Shown here: positions 23,901 to 34,929 of the stretch, one piece after another
Layout: each line of letters starts with the position of its first letter
How positions within the stretch are numbered: the stretch's first letter is position 1
The notes under the pieces: model-generated
The model's input: only the letters and a program-made list of their open reading frames with translations
What the model was told of the DNA's origin: nothing
Databases searched by the model: none
Made by a program: the position numbers and the translations under genes
NCBI RefSeq assembly: GCF_027942865.1
Contig: NC_134524.1
Coordinates: 19,397,536-19,461,535 of the forward strand
Length of the DNA: 64,000 nt
Direction of reading: 5' to 3'
DNA from: Odontesthes bonariensis
Taxonomy: Eukaryota; Chordata; Actinopteri; Atheriniformes; Atherinopsidae

Positions 23901-24961
23901 CTTGTGTTTGTAATGACAGTTTTTGGTGTTGATTATGTGGCTGTGTCGTGTTACATGCAAGCTATTCTAAGAAATGCCACTATTCTCTAAATTTTTGTTG
24001 GAAATGAATAAATGAAACATCATCATTCAATGTATGTGTATTACATGAGACCACTTTAATATGATTATTTTAGATTAGTTCAACGTGAGTTTGGAAGAGT
24101 CAGAAGTTACTGATAATAAAAACATTTGTACTGTGTCATTTAAACAGTCTGCAGTGTTTTATGTTCTCTTTACTTTCGGTATGTGTGCTCTGTGTGTGTG
24201 TTGTTTTTTTTTTTGGTCATGTAATGTGTGTCTGTGTGTGCGCGCGCGTGTATTTGCGTGTCTTCAATACCACCCCCCCACCCCTCCTGACTTCCAGATG
24301 CCCCGTCACCCTTCCTGCCGCCTCCAGCGGTGCTCTGGCAGTTGTCGTGGCAACCCAGCCGGAGAAGAGCACCTCTGAGCATCGCTGCCGCATCTGCCAG
24401 AGGTCGTTTCCAGGGCAACAGGAGCTGCTGGTTCATTTCCAGGGTCATCGCCAGGGCAACCAGTACCGGTGCGACCGGTGCGGCCACCTGACGCGGACAG
24501 CCAACAAGCTGGTTGAGCACGTGCGCGTGCACACCGGGGAGCGGCCGTTCACCTGCGACCTGTGCCCCTACAGCGCCAAGCGGCGGGACAGTCTGCGGCT
24601 GCACTGCAAGGTGAAACACGGCGCACACGTTAACGGGAACGCGGCGGCCGATGCGCCAGGCGACGTGCACACGCACCGGTCGTACGTGCACAGAGACAAT
24701 CAGCGGACGAGCAAGCACGTTCAGTGGCTGCATACACCGCCCAGCACACACACTGCCGCCGCCTCTTCCTCCTCCTCTCATCCTCCTTTTCAGCTGTCGC
24801 TCTCTGACCGCACAGGATGGAGGGATTTATCTCCGCTCCTCCCCATTACAACGCTCATTTCTCTGAAGCCACGCTCACCTTCGTCCTCCTCCTCCTCCAC
24901 TTCGTCTTTCTCCACTAAACACTCTTTCCTTGGTTACCTCGGCCTGGCAACTTCTTTGTAA
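7197..24961 (+). CDS. znf827: Zinc finger protein 827-like, C-terminal two thirds (N-terminal fingers not found)
   Basis: ZNF827 is a nuclear C2H2 zinc-finger protein linked to NuRD recruitment and DNA-repair signalling. Phase-consistent exons: 8992 (or 8862)-9078, 12393-12578, 12749-13438, 14157-14217, 14340-14410, 18560-18614, 22282-22467, 24298-24961 (stop TAA). A tentative first exon is 7197-7247. A phase-0 exon at 8579 is possible, but its frame stops at 8760. From 8992 the chain encodes 665 residues. Three 'D(I/V/M)S-K-AS-LL--LS' helices (9020-9078, 12540-12578, 13390-13438) and an LKEE-DLMEVD linker match ZNF827. The fingers are CX2CX12HX3H twice in 22282-22467 and three in the last exon, the final pair joined by a TGERPF linker. 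The mammalian N-terminal fingers and the CDVCGK finger pair were not found. A 30-bp repeat array expands the 12749 exon. A truncated paralogue, or 5' exons left of the window, are both possible. Confidence 0.75.
8792..8816. repeat. (AC)n microsatellite
   Basis: This is an uninterrupted AC dinucleotide run directly after a poly-T tract, in or beside the uncertain second exon region of the znf827-like gene. Confidence 0.95.
9275..9318. repeat. (CA)n microsatellite
   Basis: This is a continuous CA dinucleotide run in the intron after the exon ending at 9078. Confidence 0.97.
9510..10430. mobile_element. Unnamed DNA-element relic, interrupted by a LINE fragment
   Basis: The block at 9560-9650 (AGTTCTCCAGGCTT, then GTTGGCTGC) is similar to 35080-35150. 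The block at 10320-10385 (GGAGAAAAAGG, ATGCCAAATGA) matches 53560-53620 in reverse complement. Together with 34930-35150 and 53405-54175 they define one dispersed family. The copy here looks split by the Rex3-like fragment at 9950-10315. The exact ends were not resolved. Confidence 0.5.
9950..10315 (-). mobile_element. Rex3/RTE-like LINE C-terminal fragment
   Basis: On the minus strand, frames carry QLRWFGHLVRM followed by a run of residues typical of the C-terminal tail of RTE/Rex3-type LINE proteins (the usual form has L-WFGH--RM, then a W-LGLLPL-P-like end). About 115 codons are open but there is no reverse-transcriptase core. It is a dead, 5'-truncated fragment in a znf827-like intron. 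Confidence 0.75.
10672..12006. mobile_element. DNA transposon with imperfect terminal inverted repeats, hosting a nested MITE
   Basis: The left end CCTAGAAATCTAGAC is an imperfect inverted match of the right end GTCTGGCTTGCTAGG (11992-12006). A hairpin (GACCCCTGTACAGC, T5, GCTGTACGGGTC) lies just inside the right end. Residues 11040-11229 and 11790-11815 are homologous to 50990-51190 in reverse complement. The MITE at 11230-11789 splits this homology. The superfamily was not determined because the flanking duplication could not be read clearly. Confidence 0.6.
11230..11789. mobile_element. TTAA-flanked MITE, copy 1 (560 bp)
   Basis: The ends AGGCAGGGTAGGGGATC and GATCTCCTACCCTACCT form terminal inverted repeats bounded on both sides by TTAA (11226-11229 and 11790-11793). 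Two further copies lie at 22770-23330 and 33404-33951. The central part holds a 19-bp perfect palindrome (11381-11419). No transposase frame is present. The TTAA target is typical of piggyBac and Kolobok elements; the termini do not settle which. Confidence 0.85.
12895..13377 (+). repeat. 30-bp coding tandem repeat inside the znf827-like exon
   Basis: Seven uninterrupted 30-bp units (13168-13377) encode ten-residue repeats of the form G-x-K-M-E-D-Q/H followed by three variable residues. Degenerate units extend upstream to about 12895 (for example GVKVEDRFCV and RVKIEDHGVS). Several match the SUMO consensus psi-K-x-E: VKTE, VKVE, VKIE and IKME, plus LKEE just upstream. Mammalian ZNF827 has a few VKEEP/IKEEP motifs at the same place, so this looks like a lineage expansion. 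Confidence 0.85.
14891..14933. repeat. (TC)n followed by poly-T
   Basis: This is a pure TC dinucleotide run ending in a run of T. Confidence 0.95.
15172..15340 (-). repeat. Dispersed fish repeat, minus orientation (Expander/RTE-like)
   Basis: The plus strand reads CCCAGCTGTTATTGGGCGAG, then GTCGCCAGTCCATCACAGG, then AATTTAGAGTCACCGGTTAA. These are the reverse complements of the blocks seen in order at 16.9-17.0 kb and 1.87 kb. It is a transcribed-element relic without coding capacity. Confidence 0.7.
16318..17075 (+). repeat. Dispersed fish repeat split by a 0.5-kb insertion
   Basis: The 5' part (16318-16398: GTTCTCCCCGTGTATGCGTG, then CTTCCTCCTACAGTCCAAAA) and the 3' part (16896-17075: GACTCTAAATTGTCCCTAGG, then GACAGCTGGGATAGGCTCCA, ending ATGGATGG) are consecutive blocks of one well-known fish repeat. 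About 500 bp (16399-16895) separate them, flanked by ATGTTTA on the left and ATGTTA on the right. A C20 run (17011-17030) interrupts the 3' part. Confidence 0.7.
16399..16895. mobile_element. Insertion within the split repeat
   Basis: This begins with GATTTAGATTTAGATTTTTA and an ATTTATTTATTTGCACAAA stretch, which reads as the A-rich 3' end of a LINE in minus orientation. A TG/CA-rich core lies inside. It is inferred to be a retroposed insertion because the flanking halves are contiguous in other copies of the repeat. The family was not determined. Confidence 0.5.
18870..19065. repeat. Unnamed dispersed repeat, copy A
   Basis: Blocks such as TAAAATCAGGATTTTATT and GACTGTCTGGAA occur in the same order in reverse complement at 44235-44470. 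No coding capacity or termini were seen. Confidence 0.55.
19130..19969 (-). mobile_element. Non-autonomous hAT element with BED-finger remnant
   Basis: The element runs from TAGGTCTGGGC to GCCCAACCCTA and is flanked by a perfect 8-bp duplication, ACGTTTAG (19122-19129 and 19970-19977). On the minus strand (19568-19263) a frame begins MEKGTELLLGHF and includes VICKHCQVELSYH...LKYHLKAKH, the C2H2-like BED finger at the N-terminus of hAT transposases. The catalytic body is absent. A tRNA-type SINE (19686-19822) lies inside. The whole sits in a znf827-like intron. Confidence 0.88.
19686..19822 (+). mobile_element. tRNA-derived SINE relic
   Basis: A degenerate A box lies in TGGCGTAGTGGGTTGGGC and a B box, GGTTCGAGTTC, at 19763-19773. 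These are followed by CATGTCGTTCCCCCTCTC, the body typical of fish tRNA-head SINEs. It is nested within the hAT element at 19130-19969, so it was either inserted there or carried along. Confidence 0.7.
20442..21190 (-). mobile_element. L2-like LINE 3' end
   Basis: On the minus strand, 165 open codons (21128-20631) read from a DYCNGLLTGLP block through NAAARV, LHWLPV, a KVLLLVYK block and HNWNKLP to KSRLKTFVF. This is the C-terminal tail of L2-clade reverse-transcriptase polyproteins. The 3' terminus at about 20442-20455 is a GGCAAGGCAAGGCA run, the TTGCC-type tail in reverse. The catalytic core is missing (5' truncation). Confidence 0.88.
21231..21717. mobile_element. hAT (Charlie-like) MITE, 487 bp
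   Basis: The ends CAGAGGTCTTCAAC and GTTGAAGACCCCTG are inverted repeats. The element is bounded by a perfect 8-bp target duplication, GATTAAGA (21223-21230 and 21718-21725). The 8-bp duplication plus CAG ends are diagnostic of hAT. No transposase frame is left. Confidence 0.9.
22770..23330. mobile_element. TTAA-flanked MITE, copy 2 (561 bp)
   Basis: The ends (AGGCGGGGTAGGGGATC and ATCTCCTACCCTACCT) and internal order match copy 1 (11230-11789). TTAA flanks both sides (22766-22769 and 23331-23334). The internal palindrome is degraded here. It lies in the last intron of the znf827-like gene. Confidence 0.88.
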
Positions 24962-25034
24962 TGGCTTTTCTTTTCCTCTCTTCGTCCTTTCCCGCCCCTT
25001 CATCCCCTCTCCTCTTCAATCCATCCTCTGGACT

Positions 25035-25040
25035 ATTAAA
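25035..25040 (+). terminator. Candidate ATTAAA poly(A) signal of the znf827-like gene
   Basis: ATTAAA lies 74 bp after the stop codon and is followed by a GT-rich stretch. It would give a very short 3' UTR. Canonical AATAAA motifs further on (for example near 26646 and 29149) are alternatives. Confidence 0.4.
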
Positions 25041-28000
25041 GTGATGGATGTAAAGCTCTGTAATGTATCCAAGGTACTGTCACTCAGCACTATGTATGAG
25101 AATGTCAAACTGCTACTGTAATACTCAGTGCACTGAAAACACAAACAGATAAGGAACGTTTTGTATTTATTCAACTTTTGCATCATGCTCGTGATTTTTG
25201 CTGCATTCCTGCCTGCTTTAGCCCATCGTATAAGCACTGAACTCTAAGCTATTTAACCGTGTGACATATTTATTGCCTGTCTTTCTCGTCCTCCAGAAAC
25301 CCTGACCTTAAAAATTCTATTTTGACCCTTTTTAAAAAAAAGATCTTTGAGGCTGAGTTTTGACACAGTTGTTCATAGAGCTAAAGGCTACCTTTGGGAT
25401 TGAAAACAGCCCCACAATGACAATCTTAACATGCTGACATTTAGCAGATATAATGTTGGCCCTATTCAGCATCCTGTGACGTTTTCCGTTTGAATTTGGA
25501 AATAGAATTTTCCATATTCCCAGTAAGAGCAACTCAAAGGGAACTCCCCTGAACGTTATGTGTCTGATTTGGAAAGTTGAAGACACTTCACAAGCTTCGA
25601 CCCCAAAATCCAACATGGCTGCCCTGCGCATAAAAGTTATATCTGTAGTATTAAAGACTTTATTGGCATTTCTGTCAGCTTGTGTCTCGTTACATCTGTT
25701 GCATAGTACTACTAGGAGTATTTATCGATGTGTTTGCATTTGCAAAATGCAGCTTGATATGCTGCTATTAGCTTGTTTTGCTAATTATAGCTAGTCTGGT
25801 TGGTAAGCACAACAAGCAAATCGTGATAGTTTTCAGCCTTGCCGCTGAAACAAGGTAAACTAAGATGTGACATCAGTGCCAACTCCGATCTCCAAGCTCC
25901 ATCTTCCGAGGCTAACCAAACATAGCATTAGCTTAACTTGGTAAGTTTAGCTAATTAGCATTAAACATGAGGTACAGCTGAGATATATGAGGTATTTGCA
26001 GGTATTTGTTCATGAAAATAATGTACTAGATAAGTATGAGTTATGGTGTGACACTTCTTCCTGGAGGAACATAAATTCGTTTTAAGTTTAGTAACATTTA
26101 CATCTTATTTTAATAGCACCAGTCTAATCTCCTGCAGTGACATGAACAGATTAGCATGCACAGTGGATTTTGATTTTGAATCAAATCCGCTTTCAAGAGA
26201 AATGCTTTTTTTTTTTTTTGCTTAAGAAATAACTCAATGATTGATTTGTAATTAATTTCTCAGATATTTTATGATCAAGTTTTATTGATTGAAGTTAGCC
26301 TCCTAAAGGAGCATCAGTCAGCTGTCTCCTTGTTCTTTTAGGATTTTTAAAGGTGCATCGTTTCTGGAGGACAGTAATTCAATTTTTAATATTTGTGTTG
26401 TATATTGATAATGTATTTGTGTTTACAAAACCACACGGGGATCAGAGGAGTCTAAAAGGTTTTTAAGGTGCACTATGATGTAGTTTGGCAGAGACTAAAA
26501 AAGAGAATCAGCTAAGAACATTTAAGTCATTTTTTTTACCTCTCCTCACTAAACCTGGAATCTACAGCCAAGTAGATTCAGTCCAGAGATCCAGGTTTCA
26601 TGGCGTTATCCAGTTCTAGCAGCAGATCCGTGGCTGGCAGAGCTCAATAAAGTGTCACACATGTATTTGAAATATGATAATTGAATAAATTATAGAGCTG
26701 TAGAGGTGTTATAGAGAGAAAAAGAAACTTGTGTGCACAAATATCTTTTTCATGTCATAGATTTAAAATCATGTTGAAAATTTTTTCTCCTCCCTTCCTA
26801 TAGAGGGCAACAAACACCTGTAGTTTGAAGATAACGACAACCCAAAGCTACGTTTTCGAGAATTCGATGACACCCTCAGTATTGCTGCTTTGTTTGCTTG
26901 TTTGTTCGTTTGAATTTATCGTTTGAGCCACCAGCAACGAGTTTCACACATGAAATAGGACAAAAAACTATACATAGTGAGTCAAGCCTGAAAGGCAATG
27001 TTCTGCTGCCTTCTGTGCTTCACAGATTAATGTCTTATTGGCGTAACCATAATTACCACAATATCCCGTTTTTCATAGAGCTCTAATGCCGCATACCCAG
27101 CAAAGTGTTGACGAAAGGAAGTAAACATGGGAACCTTACGACAGCTTTAGCTTTTCTTGTTCAAGCTGATTAAATGCTGCATTGTCACAAATAGAAAATC
27201 TTTATTTTCAGCTTTGTTTTCAAGAAAGTTGGGAGGCTGTGTGGAATGTAAACAAAACCAGAATGCAATGCCTTGCATGTCGCCGAAACCCCACATTTAA
27301 CTGAAAATAATGGAAAGACAACATATCTAACGTGGAAACTAGCTTCTGGGAAGCATTTAGTCTCTCGAGGAGACTAATTGCTGTATATCTTATAGCATAT
27401 TTACTAACGGCCCAGTCTCAAAAGAAAAAGAAAGCGTGTAATATGTACAATTGTCCGCTTGTCCAAAAACGTAGTAGTGTCACAATCTATAGATGGTAAC
27501 ACATCCTCGGGCTCTTGTTTTCTGTTGGACAGCATTCACGTGACACAAATATAAAAGTAATGTAAAATCCATAATATGTCTAACTGTATATTCTTAACAT
27601 GCAGATCCAATCATGTATATTAATTCTAACCCTAACAATGTACTTAATGGTCTAAGAATTCACGGGTGAGAGTGCAGTAGAAAAGTGAGGAACTGCGAGT
27701 AGCATGAGTCTCACACCAGCAATCTCTTGCACGAGGATCCCAAAGGTCTGTATTTTGTCACCTTCCGCCATATCCTTCTTCCTTTTTAAGCAACACTAGA
27801 GACTTTTGGCAGTTTTTTTTTTTTTTTTGCTCTTTGGCCTCCCCTACAGTACTAGAATGTAACACCACTGAACATTCTACTGAACTTGTACAGCCTTACA
27901 CATGAATTTGTTGATGAGGCAACAAAGACGCCATCCAAAGCCCAGAAAGCAAAACAGTGTGGTGCAGGGCTGGAATTTGAAGTAGTAAACTGCTGTAACT

Positions 28001-29760
28001 CAGCCTTTGCGTGGTTTTATGCCCGGGAATGTCCATTGCGATGTCCATCAAGTCAGAAGGACGCAGTTTTAAGGTTCACAAACTTCTTTAGTGTCGCTTT
28101 AAAAGCATTTGTGGCCAAATAAACTCCAGCACGTTGTGGAAAGCTGAAGTCATTGACGAGGAACACACGTGGAGGTGTAAAACATTGATGTACTTACGAA
28201 TCAAAACTTAAGCTGTATCTCTGTAGGAGATGTACTGAGCATTTATTTATTTTTTTTTTTTATTGCAAACCTGCAACATTTTTGCGCTATGGACCAATAT
28301 GGATATTATACGTTCTGTTAAGACACTGGGTAACGAAAAAAAGACACAAAATTACAACGATAAAAAGATGTATTTTTTCAATTTGAACATTTGGTGTGTT
28401 GGTTTTGTACTTTTTTAAGAAATACAGGGTTTAAATGATTTGTCGCTCTATTTTGCTTTTCCGTTCTTAATTTTTCTCAACACAGCATCCCAACGTTTTT
28501 TAGAAACAAGCTTGTGACCACGAATAGTTTTCCGATTTATTTTAACCTTAAGTAACAATGTTCATCCTCAAGACATCAACTTATCTTTCCTGCTTACAGG
28601 CAAAGATTTCATTCAAGTGAGTCAGAACTGGTGTTTGCTTCCTTACTAGCTCAAAAAGTCCAGACGAGACCTATTGTTTATGTTGTTGTGGTTTATTGCA
28701 GATTTATGAGATGTAATCTGACTTTTCAAATTTACTCTTTATTCATGTTTTTCTCGCACAGTTTAGCGCCTGAGCATGTGCAGTGGAGGTAATGTGTGTC
28801 GTTAAATGTGGTCCTCACAATCCTGCAGAAGGGAAGTTATGTGGTGAGAGGACTAACGCAGCCACCCATTAATGTTGCAGCTCTGAGAAAGACCTGCTCA
28901 AATGTTTTTTTTTTTTGTATGAAATTCAATCAATGGTGCTAGACTCTGCAGAGCCTGAGAGCAGATTTCTGCATGCATGTTTCATTTTAACACTTTATTT
29001 TCACTCCCAAGAAGCATGAAATACTAAAAGCTCCCCACCTTTTAAGACCCATATTCATCTCTCTTTGTCGTTTACCTTTACTTTTCCGTTTATTTTTTTT
29101 CTCTCTCTCTCTGCTGTATCCTATTACTGTGTGCTGCTGCAATAATCAATAAAGTTTAATTTCATCTGATGCACCTCTGCTCCCTCATCTTCTCTTGTCA
29201 AATGTGCCCGCATGCACATGAAGAAAGATCATGTTACTGGGCAGTAGTGGGTGTTGAAGGAGTCTAACCTGTTCGCTGCTGCAGTGATTTCATAAGACGG
29301 CCAGATAGAAACACTGCTCACCGCTGCTGTGCAAAATTACAAAGGCCTATTATCCGCAGCAGAGACACAAAATCACGCAAGTTTGTTTCACAGAGACAAA
29401 AAACTGAGAATATCAGAGAGAAAGAGAGGGATGAAGGTCACTCACAACGCGAGTGGGAGGATAAGTGTCAGTCGCCATGGGTTCTGGCCCCTCCTCACCC
29501 GTTGCTATGGCTACCTGGCATGTTGTAGGTCTCTACAGCAGTGAGCAGGAGCAGCTCTGGGCTCGGCAAATCGTCACGCAGCGCAAAGGTTGCACTCTGC
29601 CCTGCACAAAGGTCATTATTAGATTTTAGCAAATGGTATTAGAAGAAGAGGAGCTGGTGAGTAGAGGGAAAAGGGAAAGTATGTCAGCTAAAAGTGCAAA
29701 CATGTACCTCTGATTTGTCTTTTATTCACAACGTATAAATACAGGTAAAAACCCTCTTTA
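25041..29760. other. No gene recognised
   Basis: No exon-like frames with domain matches were found on either strand. In particular, nothing resembling SMAD1 or MMAA, which lie between ZNF827 and OTUD4 in mammals, was seen. Part of it could be 3' UTR of the znf827-like gene if a distal poly(A) site is used. Confidence 0.5.
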
Positions 29761-30080
29761 CTGCTACAACTCTTACACTATTGATTTGGGCCTAACCTGG
29801 GCTGCATTTGGTTCTTTTGGCTGAGGTACATGGCCAAAAAGGCCATAAACCAGATATAACTTTGGTTACAGCAAGTGTTGCATTGGGCAGATGTTGCGCA
29901 ATTGACCTGGGACATGTCAAGCATTGGTAGAGCCCAATGCAGCCCAGTGTGGCATATTTCAGCCACATCACAAATACCAGTCACCATCAACACAATCATT
30001 CATGGCCAAAAGTGGACCATTGCAAAACTACATACGTGGGTCATATTTGGGCCAACGATTCTTTGTTTTCTTACTGAGAA
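29761..30080. repeat. TGGGCC-rich degenerate repeat block
   Basis: Short motifs of the type TTTGGGCC, TGGCC and GGCCCAA/AGCCCA recur several times over about 300 bp (for example GATTTGGGCCTAA, ATGGCCAAAA, AGAGCCCAATGCAGCCCA, ATTTGGGCC). It looks like an old low-copy tandem or transposon remnant. No termini were identified. Confidence 0.35.
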
Positions 30081-30195
30081 TTAGGCCTTGTTCACATTTG
30101 GTATTAGCATTCGTCCGATTATTTACACTTATGTTTTGAGATGGTAGCTCCATTGTTGGGGGTTGACAGTGTCTGGTACCAAACAGTTGTGTTAA

Positions 30196-30862
30196 AGGGA
30201 TAGTCCGCCACTTTTGACATGAAGCTGTATGACATCCCATATTAGCAATATCATTTATGAACATTGACTTACCCCCCGCTGCGTCCTGTGAGCCGAGTTC
30301 CAGCCGAGTTTTTGCCTTGATGAAGGTAGTCCGGCTAGTTTGCTAGGGTCCCGAAAATAAAGCGTCTTGCTTCTCAAAACAATATGCGTTCAAAAGAGTA
30401 ATACATTTGCATCACAAAATCGTCCCTCCAGAAAAAGTTAGACCTCACAATCGCTTGGTGCTATTTTTGCCTCCCTTCATATCAATGCGTACCGCCACCT
30501 AGCGATAGCCCCACCTGTTACGATGTTTACTGCTCAGTCTGCACTTCGGTCTGTACAGTTTACACAGCCCGTAATGATACGAAGGGAGAGAGAAATAGCG
30601 CCAAGCGATGTGAGGTCTGACTTTTTCTGGAGGGACGATTTTGTGATGCAAATGTATTACTCTTTTGAACGCATATTGTTTTGAGAAGCAAGACGCTTTA
30701 TTTTCGGGACCCTAGCAAACTTGCCAGACTACCTTTGTCAACGCCAAAACTCGGCTGGAACTCGGCTCACAGGACGCAGCGGGGGGTAAGTCAATGTTCT
30801 TAAATGATATTGCTAATATGGGATGTCATACAGCTTCATGTCAAAAGAGGCGAACTATCCCT
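30196..30862. mobile_element. Palindromic foldback DNA element, TTAA-flanked (667 bp)
   Basis: The left arm (30196-about 30490) and right arm (about 30570-30862) are inverted copies with only scattered mismatches by eye. They meet around a loop of about 80 bp. The ends AGGGATAGTCCGCC and GGCGAACTATCCCT are bounded by TTAA on both sides (30192-30195 and 30863-30866). The TTAA duplication suggests a Kolobok- or piggyBac-type non-autonomous element. There is no coding sequence. It lies in the gap between the znf827-like gene and otud4. Confidence 0.88.
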
Positions 30863-30869
30863 TTAAAGC

Positions 30870-33399
30870 ACCAGTTTTTCACGGTACTCCATGGCAACTG
30901 GTATCAGTGCCACTGGCTTAAAGTCATTCTGTGTGTATGTTGTTTTTTTTTAGGATGTACATAACCAGTTGCGTGCCAACGATAGCATCATATCAAGATT
31001 GTTTCTATACAAATGGAATTTCATACATGAAAAATTAGGCACAGCTATCAGCAAATTACCAGCAGTTGCGATTTTGTTTGCAACTAATGAACACCCACTT
31101 CAACCAAACGCTTGTATACACAGCAAAGTTATGTAGAAACAGCTGACAAGTCCTTTAAGGGGCTCTGTAACATCACAAATAGTTTATTTTATGCTATTTT
31201 ACTTTAATTTCATGTCTGTTATATAACTGAGCTCGCTGAAGAAATTCTGCTATAAATGTGACGAAAATGTGATGAATCTGAAAGGTGTTACTCATCTGAG
31301 TAATGATGAAGTTCACTGAGTGTATCTGGACACATCTGAGGACACATTGCAACAACACATGCACATGTACGTTGAACTGTCCATTTGTGATTTAATCACT
31401 CAGGATACATGTTTGCATCAAATATGAACAGAGCCTTACAGGAAAAAACCGTCACCCATTTTATGTATGTATGCTAAACATGAGGTCACAGCTAAAAGCT
31501 TGCTGTCTTAACTTAGCATAAAGACTGGTGTGTTTTCAATAGTTAGCGGGGTTCTGTCCAAACATGGCCAAATTGACTGTGAAGGAAATGTTTTTTTCTA
31601 CTTATTTTAAGGGGGTTACAAGAGACCAATTTAAACCCACTCTCATGTTTGTTACAAAAGACAAAGCTGGAGAAGAAAAATAAAAGTAAATAACTTCGTC
31701 TCAAAATCCATTAACAGCTTCAATAGCTCACTAATTAACATGTAGTTTAATCCACAAAACAATTTGAATTTAAAAACGAAAAGCCTGTTGCCCATAGTTA
31801 CAACATGACAGTACTTGTACAGCTTTAATAAAAATGTATATCCCAAAAAGAAAACCCTAATGTGTTAATTAGTTTGTTTTAGAGGTGTTACTTGATGGAT
31901 ATTGGGCAGACCAAAACTAGCTGTGCTAAGCTAAGCTAACCCTCTTTAACTTAGCAAAAAACAATAGTGGTTTTAAATCTCTCGTCTGACTCTGTTGGGG
32001 AAAAAAATGAATATGCACAATTTCTTTTTCTATTCAAAATAGAATTTTTTTTTTATAAAAAAGAATATTCTGTTGTATTTTGTACCACCCAAGGGTTTGC
32101 AGAAATGCTATAGCAGTTTTGTGAGGCTAGCATGACTCATCATCATTGTGATAAATACATAAAAGACGTTTTTTTAAGAAAGTGTTTTGTTTATTGGTGT
32201 AATTTATCTTATTTCAATTGGGGAAATGTTTAACTTTTCATACATTTGACTCATTTTCACAGTTTTGTCAATTTGAATGCTACTTTTTAATGGTGGTGGA
32301 TTTGGTTTCCTTAAAGCACTTCAATTTGAAATATAAAGTTTATTCATTTTTATCACCGAGTCACAGCAGTGCTGTGAGCATACTACCAATCCTCTCATGC
32401 TTGTATTCATCATGTTCATTATGTTAATGTTTTTTAATGCAAGCCACACAAAATTATAATGAAAGAAATTAGTTGAAAAATTTATTTTTTTGTATTTCAT
32501 ACAGAACGGTGGAAGATGACTCGTCTTGAATACCTCTTTCTCCCCGAGATTCTGCTGTAACATTGTGACGAAAACCACCTCATTATGTGGGTTTTGCTTC
32601 ATATGCTCATTCACATTGAACAAACCAGAGCCTGTGTCATGCCAGCATACAGTTAACAATCAGAAGTGTGACACAGAACAGCATCGTGTGGTGTATGCAG
32701 TCATGCTGGTTCTCCCTTCCTCACAGACGTCATTTCACCTCCGTGTCAAACCCTGCTGCAATACCCCACCAACCCGTATCAGTACCTTTTAAGGTCAAGA
32801 TGCTGCATCTTGGCCTTAAACAAGATGTGTGTAGTGGGCTAAAGGCAGCTGCTCATTTGACATATGACATGAGTTTGCAAAAAAGTTGGTTAGCCTCTTT
32901 ATTTGTTTCTATGTTGTAAGGTCCACTGCACATCCTCATTAGTGTTCCCTGGAAGGGCACATAAATTATAGATTAAAATGCCCAGCAGTCTATAAAGTCA
33001 TTAAAATTAGCTCCTGTTGCAACGGTTAAATGATGTACGCAATCATAACTATAATCCAATAATGTGATATGAGGTTTATACAAAATGAGCCTTTCTGCAT
33101 TTTGATTAGTGTTGAATTGCATGGAAATGAGAATTGTTGTGCTTTCCTCACCTTAGAACAAGCAATTTAGTTGTTTTTCACAGCCACTGTTATTTGGTGG
33201 TAGGCTTGAGGTATTCACTTGCTTGCAATTTGCTGTTTAAGCCACTAGATATCTCTACATCATACACACTGGACCTATAAGCATGAGCGTATTTTCCTAA
33301 TGGGCTCATTTTTAATTTTTTTTTCTTACTAAAGCTGAGTTGTGAATTTGGGACTTCTCCTTGTAGCATAGTGTTTTGACTCCGGCGTTTTACTTTCAC
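30870..33399. other. No gene recognised
   Basis: This AT-rich intergenic sequence holds short frames only; nothing with a domain match or splice-consistent chain was seen. Confidence 0.5.
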
Positions 33400-33403
33400 T
33401 TAA

Positions 33404-33951
33404 AGGCGGGGTAGGGGATCTTTTTCTGGAACATTTTTTTACATATTGTTTGAAATACTCTTCACACCCCCATTGCAACCAATTAATTAAAAGTTTTGAC
33501 ACAAATATGAAAAGTTTTAGTGGCCTCTAGAACGTACAATCTAGGAAAAACAGTATCCAATCATTGTGAACGGACCGTTCACAATGATTGGATACTGATG
33601 CCGTCTATCAAACTGCAATCTGCTCCTCCCTCCCCCTCCCCCTCCTTCCCCCTGTGCGCGTACCCTGCTCCGTGAACGTCCAGAAGCTTGGCAGGAAGCT
33701 AAACTAGAGCCAGCTTGGCTAGCACCTAGCATTATTAAACGTATAGTTAGCATAAACTAAATACTAAATACGGCAACGATCGATGCTTGCTGTCAGAACA
33801 GCACTCGTGCACCTTCGTGCTCGTGCGCGTTCATGTACTCTAGAGGCGTGCCTTCGGGGAGAAAATGAAGAAAAGGGTTGGGACTTTTTACCTGTGTATT
33901 TTCAAAATGCAGCTTCGCAGGACTCAAAATCCAGGATCTCCTACCCTACCT
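33404..33951. mobile_element. TTAA-flanked MITE, copy 3 (548 bp)
   Basis: It has the same ends and internal order as the copies at 11.2 kb and 22.8 kb, with TTAA at 33400-33403 and 33952-33955. The central palindrome is best preserved here, with arms of 23 bp (33551-33573 and 33575-33597) and a single-base centre. Confidence 0.88.
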
Positions 33952-34929
33952 TTAATCAGAGAACCTTAATATTTCTTCCACAGCTGCGCAGAGAACCGCT
34001 GACCCGAGTGTCATCATGTTCACGTTTTTTGATTATGTAATCACAATTAAAGAACTGGACACATTTAAGAAAAGAAAAAAAAAAGCTTCAATGTTGCTCT
34101 TGGTCAAAGATATTGCTGAAGTGTCCAAATTTTGGACACACCTAACCATTCATATTGAATAAGTAGGTGTGCCAAACATTTGTTTTACTTCTTGTTTTCC
34201 ATGAATCTCCACAATGGAAACAGAGAGCACAAAGTTGGCACGACCCACAGAGAACATGATAACAGAGAATGGGTCCGGTTGAAAAAAATATAGAACTTTA
34301 TTCTTTTAAGAGACCACCGACGTTTTAGAATTCATCCTTTAATTGTAATACATAAAATAGCATCAGTGACTGAAAAAGGTTTCCCTCTACACTTTGGCTC
34401 AAACAGCTGAAGGTGTGACGCCCCCTGCTGCTGGAGTTGAGCATCAACAGAATATGTACGCGTGAGGATCTCAACTGTGATCAACATGATGACTAAATAA
34501 GACTGGATAATGACCAACAAAGAAAAAAAACAAACAAAAAAAAAGGATAAGTTGAACCTAGATTAGAGACTACAACGCAAACGCACACAGCGTCCACACA
34601 GTGTCAACCAACACCTGGTCCCTCTCTGCCTCACAGCACTGAACGCTCAAGACAGAAAATCAATGCTGCCGCAAGTGACAGGAAGAGGGAGAGGATAGGG
34701 AGAAGGGACTGATGAAGGAAACAGAAAATCACAAAAAGGAGAGAAGGGTTGATACCTTTAAATGATTATGAAATTTCCTCGTTTACTCTTCTCCCCTGTT
34801 GTTGCATGTATTATCGAAGCTTGACATGATAGATTGTTCAGTACACAGGCCTCCTTGTTTTCCCATGGTGGCCCTTCAGTGTCATGCTGTGCTTCATAAA
34901 AAGTAAAAAGTGTATTGATGGTATGCGAC

